Shown: positions 35,063-47,186 of the stretch, piece after piece
How positions within the stretch are numbered: the stretch's first letter is position 1
Layout: every line of letters starts with the position of its first letter
Assembly (NCBI GenBank): GCA_018292915.2
Contig: JACVVK020000196.1
Span: 367,501-431,500, forward strand
Source: Batillaria attramentaria
Lineage: Eukaryota; Mollusca; Gastropoda; Batillariidae
Reading direction: 5' to 3'
DNA length: 64,000 bases
Translations under genes and position numbers: made by a program
Notes under the pieces: model-generated
The model's database searches: none
Told to the model about the DNA's origin: nothing
The model's input: only the letters and a program-made list of their open reading frames with translations

Positions 35063-36627
35063 GGTATTCTTAAGGCACCCGAACGACACTCTGAACATGG
35101 GCACACCAAATCCTTTCTTACTAGTACTGACCCAGAAAGTACAGGACACGTCCTAGAGCTTTGGGCAGAAGCCGAGCAACCCAGGGGTTCGGTTAATAGG
35201 TTTTGCGGTCTGATCCATTAGCAGCACTTTTCCCCCCCTTCAGTGTTAATCTAGCGAGAAGGGGCTATCTTTTTCCCCAGACGGACTTTTCAGTAGTGTG
35301 ACAACTTTTCAGGTCCGAATACGTCTCGTTGTGTGGCGCGGCTATTGTACCCCCGTTAATACAATGTCATGCTGTTTTTGTTCTTACGTCGAGGTTCGGG
35401 TGGTAGAACTGTTGTGAGACAAAAAACGCTACGGATAGCCAAACTGTTCACAATATTATCCCTGGTTATGGAGAAGACGCACTATTTTTTTTCTTCGGTG
35501 ATGTGTTTATTTTGATTTTCATTGTGCAGATGCACCTACATTACTTTTCCTTTTTTTTTTTTTTTGCTTCCCCAGCTCTTTGCCAGTTCCAGTGGTGTTC
35601 CTCTCAGGTAATGGGTGGAATCCACGGAGTACATTATTTTTCCGCTTTTTACACTGAAACGTGTTCAAGTTGGGAGTGCGAATGCGTAATAGGGGTCTGC
35701 GTAGGGAGAACACGGGGCAATATTGCATTCTATGTCGTACCATTCTTTGGGTACCTGCGCCCATTAACAGAAAGCAAAGTTGTTTCCGCTGCCCTGACAG
35801 AGGTGTAGCAGGGAATTTTAGACGAACCAACAACATTTATTTCGTGGTTGTTTTTTTACCAGTTCTCCGGACGGATAGAAATAATGATAAAAAGGAGAAG
35901 AGAGTGATTAAAAAAAAATTCCTTATCGTTGTCTTTGTCAAATGACGAGAAACATAACATTACAGCCACGAAAAGAGTTATTTCCCTCCCCCTTGTCCCT
36001 GCCCCCCCACACACACACACACACGCGCGCGCGCGCACTCTGACATTCAAGAAAAACCTTCGACAGAAATTTCTCCAAATATTGACCAGAACACGTGTCA
36101 CAAGAATGAAATGTCAGCCATGAAAACCGAAGGAACGATCGAGACACTCTTCAAGACTATCGTCAAAACCGGCTAACAAAACGAGAAAATGGCAGACGAG
36201 ATGTTGTAGATAATTTTTACGAGATTCGTCAAATACAAAGATGCCATCACGAATAGCTCACCTAACAGGGAAAAAGCAAAATCCAGTAATTTTGAGCAGA
36301 GTAAAAAAAAATAAAAATAAATAAAATCGAAGTTTGCATCTGAAGAAAGGTGTTCAGGTGACAGAATCCTCCAGCTGTACGTCCAGCTGATGAAGTGGAT
36401 GGCGCTGGATAGGTCAACACGAGATAAACATAGCTGCTTAAACGTCCTGCTATCTACAAACAGACTGAACTGAGAACGTTGGTCGCCATCAGTCAATGTC
36501 CATAAATAATGAGCCCAGGTTAAAAAAAAACAAAAAAACAACATCAACAACAAAGAAACCCTGAAGGCCAACCATGAAACACAACAATGAAAAACAAAAC
36601 AACCCAAACTAAACTACGCCAAACAAG

Positions 36628-36788
36628 GGTGGGATGGTGTCTGGGAGTTTAACGTCCTTTTCCACCACATACGGCTGATATCAAAGACGGGGCAACGATG
36701 AAAAAGCCAGCACAAATATTTGGCCCCAGACGGGATTCGAACTCAGAACCGAATATTGGAAGTCCAACGCTCTACCATTCGGGTCCCC
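36628..36788 (-). mobile_element. SINE family A
   Basis: Tail AACGTCCTTTTCCACCACAT, body AAGACGGGGCAACGATGAA, head CGGGATTCGAACTCAGAACC. The 5' end is cut shortly before GGCTC. Confidence 0.83.
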
Positions 36789-37948
36789 ACTACGCCAAAC
36801 AAACAAACAAACAAACAAACAAACGAGAAGAGAAGCAACAACAACAAGAACGGGGCAGACGGATGGGGGTGGGGATGGGTTAATGAGGTATTTATCGCGT
36901 ATAATATATACTTTTGCGCGGAAGCTTGGGCGTTGATCAATCCGAATGTACTTCATGTTGCTGTCAGCAAGTCGTTCCTCTTCACCGATATTCAGGAATG
37001 TTTTTGTTTTTTTGTTTTTTTTTAAACAGTGTTAATTAACCTACTCGTGTTCGCAAATATTTTCCAAATAAAACAGCTATGTGTTCTTGGTGGCATCGTC
37101 GATCCATGTTTAGCGCTAATCCCTCACGACTGCACATTTGTGTGTAGATGGACAATAAGCTTAAGAGTACAACATTAGCGTGTCAGCGCGATAAAATTAA
37201 CGCCCGTACGACTGGAAACAGCAGGCAGCAAAGAACTGGTCCCCCCCCCCCTTCCCCTTCACTGAATGAACGTCCCAAAGGGAGCAGCGAATTAGAGCAA
37301 GCCTGGATTAGGAGTGATCAAATGCTGTTTTGCAAGCAGAAAATGGACCCATTTTCTTTGCGGGAATTGGAGCGACGCAGCAGGACCGTACTGTGCCAAC
37401 GCCTGAGCACGAGACAAGCGATGCCAAGAAAACAGCAAGAGACACAGGTCGTCCTACCTGTAGCGAATCCGTGAAGATAAAGAGGAAATTTGCCGCCTGC
37501 AAAAACGATGCTAAGCGCTCTGCGTTTGAGAAGAGCTTAGTCTCTTTATCCAGATGACAATAGAAATAGACTCTCGTCTGGAAAAAGGCCACAAGCGCCC
37601 TTGGATTTGATAAGCGTGTAGGCCCTTTTTTACCAGATGACAAACAGAATTTTCAAACTCGTTGAGCGAATCCTAGGTGTAGGCCGTGACCTGATGAAAA
37701 TCCATGAACAAGCAGAAACGCAGTAATAAGCGTAGCTGTGATTCATAAGAACAAGTATTGATTGATCTTTATCGACTGTTTGATTGACTGATCGATTTGG
37801 TTGATCCCGCTTTGTTGAATGACATGTAATCTTCATGATTACTGTCTCGGCAGGAGTGCTTCCTATCGTGTTCAGGTGCGTCGGAAGCGACAGTTAATAT
37901 ACACATACATCTGCTAAGCGGGAAGCAATATGTGTCAGTGAATACAAG

Positions 37949-38034
<86 letters not shown>
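37949..38034. repeat. (CA)n microsatellite
   Basis: About 42 uninterrupted units, then AAATAAACAC variants to 38065. Confidence 0.95.
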
Positions 38035-38035
<1 letters not shown>

Positions 38036-39194
38036 TAAACACAGATAAACACAAACACACACACATACAAAGTACAGACACACTTCCTTGGTGCAAGTAT
38101 GATACAAAACACTTCTGGGTCAGCGCTATTGTCAATTTTAGGCAAAATCCCGAAGTCCTACTGGGTGGCATTAAATGATCTTTTTTTAAATTTAAATTTA
38201 TTTTATTTTATTGTTTTATTTATTGTATTTTATTTATTTATGTTTCTTTTTATATTATACAGACTAACTTCTTTATCATCACTGCTATCATCATTGTCAT
38301 TTTAGGTTGTCGTGTCGGGATGTATCATGGCTGTGTGTATGTAACGTGTATGTGATGTGTATATCATGTGTAACTGTATGTAATGTGACATATTTCATAT
38401 GTATGTACTGTATCTCCATCCTACTATTGTGAGGCGCCCAGAGCTCCAGCAGGAGGTTGGGCGCCAGACAAATCCTCATTATTATTATTATATTATTATT
38501 CTTTTTCTGGGGGGAGGGGGGCTTTGCTGAAAGGAGGCAGCATTTGTTTTTATTTAACATATTTATAACTTGATCTTATTTGTGATATGTATGACTGAGG
38601 TGTGAATGAATGCAAGTGTTAGTGTGGGTGAATGTGGCGGCCACAACAAGGAAATTTAATTCTTTTGTATTTTACAGACTGACTGATTAACTGATTTTTT
38701 TTTTTATTGTTGTAAAGTACCGTAGACCAGCTCACAGAGAAAACACTCACCTGCAGTTGTCTAGCGTCAATAGAAGCTGCAAATGAACGCTGCAATACCG
38801 CTATTCCGAAGCTGATTCCAGACAGGAAGGCAAAGAGACTGGAGCTGGACTGCGGAAACATCAAACTGGGCACTGGGAGATGAGCTGATGAAGCCGGACA
38901 CGACAAACTTCACAACCGTGCAGAATCTCGTGCTGCTCGTGCTGCGGGCTTCTCCAGCCGATCTAAAGTCCATCCACCGGTGTAACACGTGAGCTCAACC
39001 CTCCCTGAAAAGAATGAATCCTGGGCATTTTTGGCGTACGCAATGAAATACTACTACTACTACAACTACTAGAAGATTTGTATATTTGAATAATATCGGA
39101 AGAGCTCTAGGCGCTTTCCAAATAGATAAATAAAGAAGGGAATAAATAAATACATGATTAATAGATGAATAACCACGTGCATAATACAAAGAAA

Positions 39195-39694
39195 ATACAT
39201 ACATACATACATACATACATACATACATACACGCACGCCTATGTACCAACATCCAGTACATGCTGACATGAAAGCCGTGGATGATCTGGTACCCGTTTTC
39301 ATGCAAGCAGTAAACTTTTGAAACACGGTGTACATTTCAGTGAACAAACTAGTGATAACAATTGTACAGGGGAACCAGATGTAAGCAGATCTTTCTGCTT
39401 ACGGTGGAAGATAGCCCGAGTCACTCTGCCTCGCATGATACACCGGTCACTGTAGGATGCGTGACATTCCGGAATGGAGACTTCTTGTTTCCTAGCAAAA
39501 CTGCGGTTAGTTAACCCACATAGAGTAAACACCAGACAGTCTTTGTCCTCTGCGCTAATTACTCTCCAGAATAATGAAAACTTATTGTCAAAACGTGAAG
39601 ATGACGTCCGGTGTTTGCGATGCAGTCGTTGATCTGGGAAATTCGGCCAAAAACAAAGCAAAGAAAACGACAGACAGACAGACAGACAGACAGA

Positions 39695-39726
<32 letters not shown>

Positions 39727-39732
39727 CATGGA
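39195..39732. repeat. (ATAC)n, (GACA)n and (GCAC)n tetranucleotide arrays
   Basis: CATA repeats at 39195-39231, then GACA units at 39670-39693 passing directly into GCAC units to 39726. Confidence 0.9.
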
Positions 39733-40001
39733 AACTACGTGGACATCTGTAAGAAATAATAAGCTCATTTATAAAGGCGCTTTATCCCAAATACGCTTAT
39801 AAATGCGCTTATTATTAATAAATAACCACGCGGAGAAACTTGCAAACACGTGTGTGTTAGGTTTAAGTTGGCGTGTTTAAATTATCAACACGTTTGTCAG
39901 CCGGCTTACAACAACGCTGTGGAAAACGTTTCATCGAATTCGTTTCATCCGTGGACCAGAATCAGTCATTTTGGGACACAATATAGCATCTGAAACCGTT
40001 G

Positions 40002-40428
40002 TGGTATGGTATGGTATGGTATGGTAGACTTCTCCTCGGCGCACGTATCCATCTCTGCTGAAATGCTCACGGCGCCGCAGGGCTGGAGGACGAAGCAGTG
40101 AAAGCCTGCTGCCGTTAAGCGCTACTTTATGTGCAAACCTCCACCCTGCTATTCACTCTGGTGCGTGCGACAGTATTTCTGTTTACCACGCCACCGGCCA
40201 CAGCCTACTCTTCTTCGAAAGATGAACGTGGGATTTTTAGCGTGCACACTTGATGTATGTGCGTGCGTGTGTACACGAAGGCGAGACAGGCACCGCAAAC
40301 GAGTCTGCACATGGATTTGACTCGATATGGGAAGGAAAAATCCCACCATATTCCTGCCCACCGGGGACTCGAACCCGTCAGCTCAGGATCCGAAGTCGGA
40401 TGCCTTAACCACTAGACCAAATCCCCTG
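40002..40428 (-). mobile_element. tRNA-derived SINE (family D), near full length
   Basis: On the minus strand a head with A box TTGGTCTAGTGGTTAAGGC and B box GGGTTCGAGTCCCC, a roughly 300-bp body and a (CCATA)n tail (TATGG repeats at 40002-40025). A shorter copy occurs at 24.0 kb. Confidence 0.8.
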
Positions 40429-40709
40429 TGGTCACTCTGGTTATGTGATAAGGATGTGGGAGGTGGAGCACAGCTCAACACATTTCGTACATCTCACGTT
40501 GACTCTTTTTCGGTTTTGGTCCTGTCTGTGAAAGACAGGCAAAATATACGGTTCTTATTGCAGCAACCCTCCCACAAATTCAAATTTAAATCCATACAGA
40601 CATGAATTACTTTTTTTGTAGTGAGACCACTAGTGCACAACCCCAAACTTACTTGGTAGGACTTGAGTTAAAAAACTGGCAGTTTATTATTCAACCCATA
40701 AACTGTCTT

Positions 40710-40974
40710 GGGCCCGTATGTAAAGTCGAGGTTAACTTAACACACGGCCTAACCCAGACTAGGACAAAAGAAACCCAAAAGCAAACTTAAATACAAAAGG
40801 AAGCGAAGAAAGGAAGAAAAAATTCCTTCTATAATGGCTTAGGCACCTTGCTGGAATGGGCCCGCTTCTTGATTAAAAAAAAAAAAAATTAACCCTAGAG
40901 CTAGTTTGGTTCGAGGTTAGACTCTAATCCGGGTCTCAGTAAAAGCCCTAACCTCGACTATTACATAGGGGCCC
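40710..40974. mobile_element. MITE, inverted partner of 34781-35062
   Basis: TIRs GGGCCCGTATGTAA..GTCGAGGTTA and TAACCTCGAC..TTACATAGGGGCCC. The interior reads as the reverse complement of the 34.8 kb copy. It is too short for a transposase. No certain target duplication was found. Confidence 0.78.
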
Positions 40975-43900
40975 TGGTCATGTTGCTAAGCAGTGCTAGT
41001 GTGTGTGTGGGGCCTAGTTGGAAACAGTACTTAGGAACTGAAAAAAGGACCAAGGCGCCTGTTGAAGCCATGGCTCTTAGGTCCTTTTCCCAGGCGACGC
41101 TAGGGAGTTCTTCAAATGCCGCACATGAACAGGTGTCGAACGTCGATTCCAGTGCAATATGATTCCACATTCAGAAGCCATTCACACCAGTAACCATCCA
41201 TCATGAGTTGAAGACGACGTCAGTGGCACGACCTCGATACTCAGTACAAGACAGCCTTTCCCCCTTCTTCTGTTAGTTCTAATCTGCTGCTTATACCACC
41301 CACTCGCTGAGCCAAAAAGACAGACTTGAAACGTGATGCGTTTGAGTGCGCATGAATAAGAGAGCAAAGCAGCTTTTGGAACAGGCAGAACCTCAAGACA
41401 TAGTCTTCCTATAGTTCTGTTTTCTTTACGCAACAATGATTGAGTCTGCCCTGGGGAATTCGGGTGTGATAGGTTATTTAACTTCATTTTATTTCTTGAG
41501 CTCCCGGTGTCGCTCAGGTGTACCCCAGGGGATTTCTGTGGGTTATATTTCGAGTGCCTCTGGTCCAAGCGAAGCCAAATATTCACATTATTATCATTAA
41601 TATGTTTACTAAGCCTGCCCAGGCTTTATACGGGAATCCTTCGCGAAAACAGGCTCGCGCGCAAGAGCTCATCCCGTTTAAAGAGGCTAATGCGAAGGTG
41701 AGCCAACTCTTTCTCGTGTACTCTTTGCCGCGGTGAAAGCGGACCATACACACAAGACAACAAATGACTAGTGTGTTGAATGGGAGCGAAAAACCCGGTA
41801 GACACGAGGTCTCGATACTCCAGCGGGGTTCTTTGCAATCCCGGGGCTGGAACCGCAACAAGAATGTGGGTCTGTAGGTAATCGAGAAGAATGCAGGCCT
41901 TTCACCATATCCACACACCATGTAGCAGCGAATTCTAAAAGATTTGAACCCGATGCCAAGTTCACGGGTGCGGAACATGAATAGGACGCTCTTGAGCTGA
42001 CGTCTAGCGGCGACTCAATGCCCACAGTTCAATAAACGCGAATGAACGTTCCAAGGACGGGTACACCTGAAGACACAGAACTAGAGATTCTATGGCGGCC
42101 GACTGGCGGCTGTGCGGTCAGGGAAATTCTAAAGAACCCGACACACAAAAGGCGTATCACGTCATCGTGCACTGAATAGAATAAAATAGAACAGAATAAA
42201 AGAACAGAATAATACACAAAGGCCAGAAAGCAAACTTCGTGCTAAGAGACACTGATTTATTCACACGACTAACTAAACCACTTCTTTTTTGCCTATAACG
42301 TGATACGTTCTTTTCTTCTATTTCGTATTCAGTCGGTGTGCACGAATAAATCAAGGATTGATTCTGGGTTTGGTGACAACTTGATCTTGGAGACGCTCTG
42401 GGCTGTAAATAACAGAGCCGAAAGTGCAATCTAACTAACCGTTACTATGACTTGCCTAGTCACCTTAGTATAGTTGTCGCAACAGCCGGGTACGTCAGTC
42501 ACCGGTCACGGTGACAGGGAACGCAACATTCTCAGTCGCCAAAACTTTACAAGCTCCTGAAGCAGCTTCATGTGTAACCGATAACGCTTGTCGCGAAAAC
42601 TGGACGACAAGGACCATTTCAGCGTCACTAAACCGCAGTCTTTTTCTTGTTCGTTTGTCGTTGTTGTTTGTTTTTTTTCCTAGTAAAGTTTCTAACTTGA
42701 AAAATAAAGAACTGAAACTACAATGTAACAAGATTTTTCAGTGCCTCAGTTCTTTTATTTATTTGTTCCTTGTCTTTTTCTTTTTTTTGAACGATTTTCT
42801 ACGCTGCAGGACGTGTTGAAACACTTTCTTTTTTTACACTGACTTCAATCATAAGCACGCTGCCAACACAGCTGTGAGGACCTGAAGCCGGATTTCTCGC
42901 CATGCTGGAATGGGGGGGGGGGGGTATTCATGGGTTTAACGTTCTTTTTCACGGCACCACATCAGGGCGATATCAAAGATGGGGCAACGAGGAAAACAAA
43001 CAACAAAAATACAGTACAATTTTTTGGTCATGAAGTGAATTCACGACCCGAGCATTGAAAGCCCAACGTCCTACCGCTCGAACCCCCTCCCCCCCCGCTA
43101 TTGCTACGTCCACCTCATCATACATGACGAACAGTTTGCTTTAACATCTCACCGTGAATGGGTATGTGATTACCATCACCACTGGTTTGGGTGAATATGT
43201 AGCTGCTAATGAATTTTCAGTGCGTTAGCTCACTGTACAAAGTGTTGTTAAATTTGATTCTGTGCCCAGCGTTTTCCGTTCACGAAGAGGAGCAAACGCC
43301 ATTTCAGCCCAACAAAGTAGCCCAGGCCCTGGTAAAGCAGGGGAAGCTATCCATCACTCTGAAATTACTTATTCTCTCCCACTGAGATTAAACCCCTTGT
43401 GTGAAGAAGTGCATCACTCAGGTAGACAACAGATCTGTCCAGAACTCGTGTGAATCTGGCTCCTAGTAACTGTTAAGGCCTACAAGTGTAGTGTCGCATC
43501 CTTTGCTTGCAGGCGGCATCAGCGATTACAGGAGATTCAGTCCCTTGTGTTTTCAATTCTATTGGCATTTGCTGTCAACAGTAAGTCGAGACCGATTTTT
43601 GTTTTCGTCGCTGTGATACACTCTTGACAACAAACCAACCAACTCAAAACAACAAAAAAAAAAAAAGAAACTAACAACTACATAAACAAAAGAGAAAGAA
43701 AAACAAAAACAAAACAAACTGATGCAGAACATTCTAAAAATAATATGAAGTAAACACAATCACTGAAACATGCCCAACCTTTATTTTTATCCAATATTAA
43801 CAAGTGCTGGAAAAATGACATAAATACAAGCATACAGCTAGATCACGGCCAAGATTCATGTTCAGTCCAAATAAATATCTCCCATGGGCAAAGTATATTC

Positions 43901-44231
43901 CCAAGACTGAGCAAATATGACAGATCTACTTGACTGCTTGGTGCATACTGGTACCTCGAACACATGTACATGCAACATCAATATGTGATTCTGAATTTAA
44001 CAATCACAGACAATACCTGCGGAATGTTCATGGGATCAGACATAACAAAAAGGAAAGACAACAAAAAGGACCGTGAACCCCGACCCCCCACCACACCCAC
44101 CCCGCAAAAACAAAAGTATTCCGACAGACATTTGTGGATTATTAAAAGTGAACGCACTCATGTTGTGGATACACATATGGCACATATGTGCTCTTAACGA
44201 AAAAAAAACCCCACAAAAACGAAATAGATAG
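40975..44231. other. Intergenic, no gene supported
   Basis: One family A SINE at 42.9 kb; otherwise unique sequence with short T- or A-rich runs. No exon was recognised. Confidence 0.45.
42912..43090 (-). mobile_element. SINE family A, diverged
   Basis: GGGTTTAACGTTCTTTTTCA, GATATCAAAGATGGGGCAACG and head AATTCACGACCCGAGCATTG on the minus strand. It abuts a poly-G run at its 3' end and poly-C at its 5' end. Confidence 0.75.
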
Positions 44232-45310
44232 AAAAAGCTTCTCTGCTGATTTATTTCTTTTCACATATATAACAGTCCACAGTCAATATATGTTTTTTTT
44301 TTTTTTCAGCATATTTTCTTCATCCTATAGTCAAGGAGTATATGAACACAACACACCCTACCCCCTGAAAATTATGCAAGAAAATGGACGGAATATTAAA
44401 ACCTTGTGAGAGAATATATACAGGACTCCATATCTACGGGAGCTATACGACATTTGTGCCAAATCATGATGACTATGGCTCAGAAATGATAAGGACACGT
44501 GTCCGCACAGGTGAGAGAGTAATCCGACATTTCAGAATTGAATTAATCTATGTGCTGTCAGATGCAGATAGTCCAGGAGTATACAAACACAACACACACA
44601 AACACAAAAGCTTCTCTGCTGATCTATTTCTTTTCACATATGACATAACATGTTTAAGAAATCTTTCATCCCCTCAGCAGTATCTATTTTAAACTCATAA
44701 CTGTGTTTACTGCCCGTCCCCAGTATGTATAGATTTCATTTGTTGAGATTTTCATAACTGGGCTTACTCCTCAGCTGTGTCATGTCTGCTATGCCCTGGC
44801 CATCTTTTAGTTTAGATTTCTTAGTTTAGTTGCATAGTATTAGACTTGGACATCACATTACTTTAGGATCTGTGTTAATATGTATGGATTATATGTCTAG
44901 ATAAATTAATGTGTGTGCGTGTGTGTGTGTGTGTGTGGGTGTGTGTGTGAGCCAGAAGAAAATTTTCTGCCATCGACAGACAATAAAGTTATATTGAATT
45001 GAATTGAATTGAATTGAACATTCACGTAACACAGTCAATATTTTTTTTTCCAGCATATTTTCTTCATCCTATAGTCCAGGAGTACATGAACACAACACAC
45101 CCTACCCCCTGAAAATTATGCAAGAAAATGGACGGAATGTTAAAACCTTGTGAGAGAGAGTATACAAGGCTTCATATCTGTGGGAGCTACTGAACATTTG
45201 TCCTGAATCATGATGGCTATGGAGCAGAAGTGATAGGACACGTGTCCGCACAGTTGAGAGAGTAATAGACATCTCAGAATTAAATTAGTCTATGAGTTGT
45301 CAGATGTGAA
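44232..45310 (+). repeat. Tandem duplication of about 370 bp, second unit interrupted by a LINE tail
   Basis: Unit 1 (44232-44606) and unit 2 (44607-45310) both start AAAAGCTTCTCTGCTGAT and share the blocks CAGCATATTTTCTTCATCCT, CCTACCCCCTGAAAATTATG and GACACGTGTCCGCACAG. Unit 2 is split by about 44650-45018. The units lie just downstream of IFT25 and may be part of its 3' UTR. Confidence 0.75.
44650..45018 (+). mobile_element. Non-LTR retrotransposon 3' UTR with (TTGAA)n tail
   Basis: Inserted into the second duplication unit; it contains a (GT)n tract (44912-44950), GACAATAAAG and five TTGAA repeats at the 3' end. The sequence on either side rejoins the duplicated unit. ACATAAC and ACGTAAC at the borders may be an imperfect target duplication. 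Confidence 0.6.
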
Positions 45311-45344
45311 GCCGTGTATGTACATGGTAAGCTATGGAGGATCC

Positions 45345-46630
45345 TCAGCCGTGCAACGCTCTGCCATTGACCCTCACTTTGTAGACAGCAACAAAGTGGT
45401 TGTAACCTGAGTTGATCAGCAAACGCAGACACTGAGCCCTTTTCTCTCCGCAGTTGATTTCTTCATGCTGCATCTGGTGGTCAGTTTTCTCCATTGCTGC
45501 AAAAAGGAGATGTGTCTGTGATTGTATGATCATTCAAAACTATTCTGCTGGAGCTGACAAAACCTATAACCATTAACCTATTTGTAAAGGGCTGTGAGAA
45601 AACAGGGCTTAAGTCGCTGGGTACTGTTTTGAGCTAGACCAGCGAAAAGGTCACCAGGTACAAGTACACTGACCAACCACTCTACCTCCCAACTACAAAG
45701 TTACTGTACAGTGAGTATACTGTGCTAAGAACACACCATATCATGCAACATAAACTACAGTCAGAATACAGTGTACTGATCATAAAACTGGTACCCACTC
45801 TTTTCAGCCAAAGGCTGGAACGAGTCTGTATTTTCTGATTCGCTTATCTCCACTGCCATATCTTCAACTGCAAAACAGAACAAAACAGATCAGTGATGTA
45901 TAAGACATTTTATATAGTATCTGTATTTCTTTAATTGTAACACACACACTCAGTCATGCATCACACATCCTTCCAAACACACACAAGAAATTACGCATAT
46001 TTCTCTATCTCTCTCTGTCTGCTGTCTTTCTCTCTATCATAGAAACATACAGACTTGCACTTACTATTATATGATGAAAGCTGAACACTGTTGATGCTCA
46101 TGAGTGCCTGAAAGCGGATGATAACTTCTTGTGGAAACAGACCAGTCGTTGTCCAGAATGTTTCTTCAGATCTGGAAGCGAAATAATAGCATAAGCATAC
46201 CACGTTCATCCAGACAGCACATTCTTCCACAGGCTTTAAACACGTGCATTTTGTTTACTTGGTATTCCGCTTTCAGGGCTACTGATGCTCCACACGTTTC
46301 CAGTTAAAATTATACGTACATTTAACTCTTGAATTTCGTCTTTAGTCAAATTTCTCTAGAAAGCTATCCATAAATGTCTTTATTTTGCGGCATTCTCCTC
46401 AGAGTGTGAAACGAAATCATTTTGTCAACGGTAAGAATGTTTGCTCTGTTTTTACTCTACAGGACAAAAATTTACTAAAGTTACAAAAATTGAGAGAGAG
46501 AGAGAGAGAGAGACTGAGAGAGAGAGTTTCTCGCTCACCCGTCTATGATATTTTCAGGCGGATAGTTGTCGTCGCTGGAAGTTGAGAGAGCAATCTGTGC
46601 TCCTCCACTGGAAAGAGCGACATCAAACAT
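45345..46630 (-). CDS. HSPB11: IFT25 / HSPB11 orthologue, 4 coding exons, 139 aa
   Basis: Intraflagellar transport protein 25, an IFT-B subunit that pairs with the small GTPase IFT27; the family has a jelly-roll (galactose-binding-like) fold with a calcium site. Exons in transcript order: 46630-46539, 46171-46065, 45867-45799, 45496-45345. Phases are consistent and all introns are GT..AG (donors GTGAGC, GTAAGT, GTGGGT). Exon 1 contains STSSDDNYPPENIIDG, and exon 2 continues SEETFWTTTGLFPQEVII, nearly identical to the family signature around the Ca site and first strands. Exon 4 gives QHEEI and LRLLINSGYNHFVAVYKV, matching the C-terminal strands. Human HSPB11 has 144 aa, so this is full length. 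The ATG lies in CAGCATG, just before the conserved first strand. It is in the same orientation as CCM2 and 2.6 kb downstream of it. A TCTCGCGAGA promoter element lies about 95 bp upstream. A possible AATAAA is at 44255-44250. Confidence 0.93.
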
Positions 46631-46723
46631 GCTGAAGGAACAATGTGTGGGCCTCGAAAAAACTTGTACTGTTTAGAAGCCGAAGCCGTCTGCTATGGAA
46701 CGCTGGTATGAAGCCTCTCGCGA

Positions 46724-46733
46724 TCTCGCGAGA
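46724..46733. promoter_or_regulatory. TCTCGCGAGA (BANP-type) element upstream of IFT25
   Basis: A perfect palindrome TCTCGCGAGA, 94 bp upstream of the IFT25 ATG, preceded by an overlapping half-copy CTCTCGCGAT. In vertebrates this CGCG element is bound by BANP and drives housekeeping promoters. Use at this locus is inferred from motif and position. Confidence 0.55.
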
Positions 46734-47152
46734 TCGGGTGGTTGAGTTAAAATGTGGAACAGGAAATGTCTCCGAAATGCAGTCTCTTTTTCCGCTCGCT
46801 CTTTTCAGCTTTGCCTGTGTGATTTACCATTTATTTTTTTACTTGCACAGTTCGTATTCAGCTGAACACACACACACACTGACTGCTGAGTTATGTAGTA
46901 CTGTGTATTTTATTTGTAAACCGCCTTGGCCATAAAAATTATAACAACACAAATATCATATATATATATAAATACATACATCTGTTACTTCCATTACTGT
47001 AAGATGAATAATGATAAAATCGCAGTGCATATTCTAAAAAGTGGACAAATCTGTCAATCAAAGTTCTGAATAACAATTTAATATCATGCATTTAATTAAT
47101 TAATTATTATGCAATCACATACAGCTTTACAAATTACTTTTTTTTCAGTCAG

Positions 47153-47186
<34 letters not shown>

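Larger units (their letters stand above)
33137..39194. other. Intergenic, repeats and unique DNA
   Basis: Aside from the MITE, the SINE and (CA)n, no host exon was identified. A 179-codon minus-strand frame (33601-34140) has no family resemblance. A LINE/SINE-like tail ending in (ATT)n lies at about 38428-38500. Confidence 0.45.
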
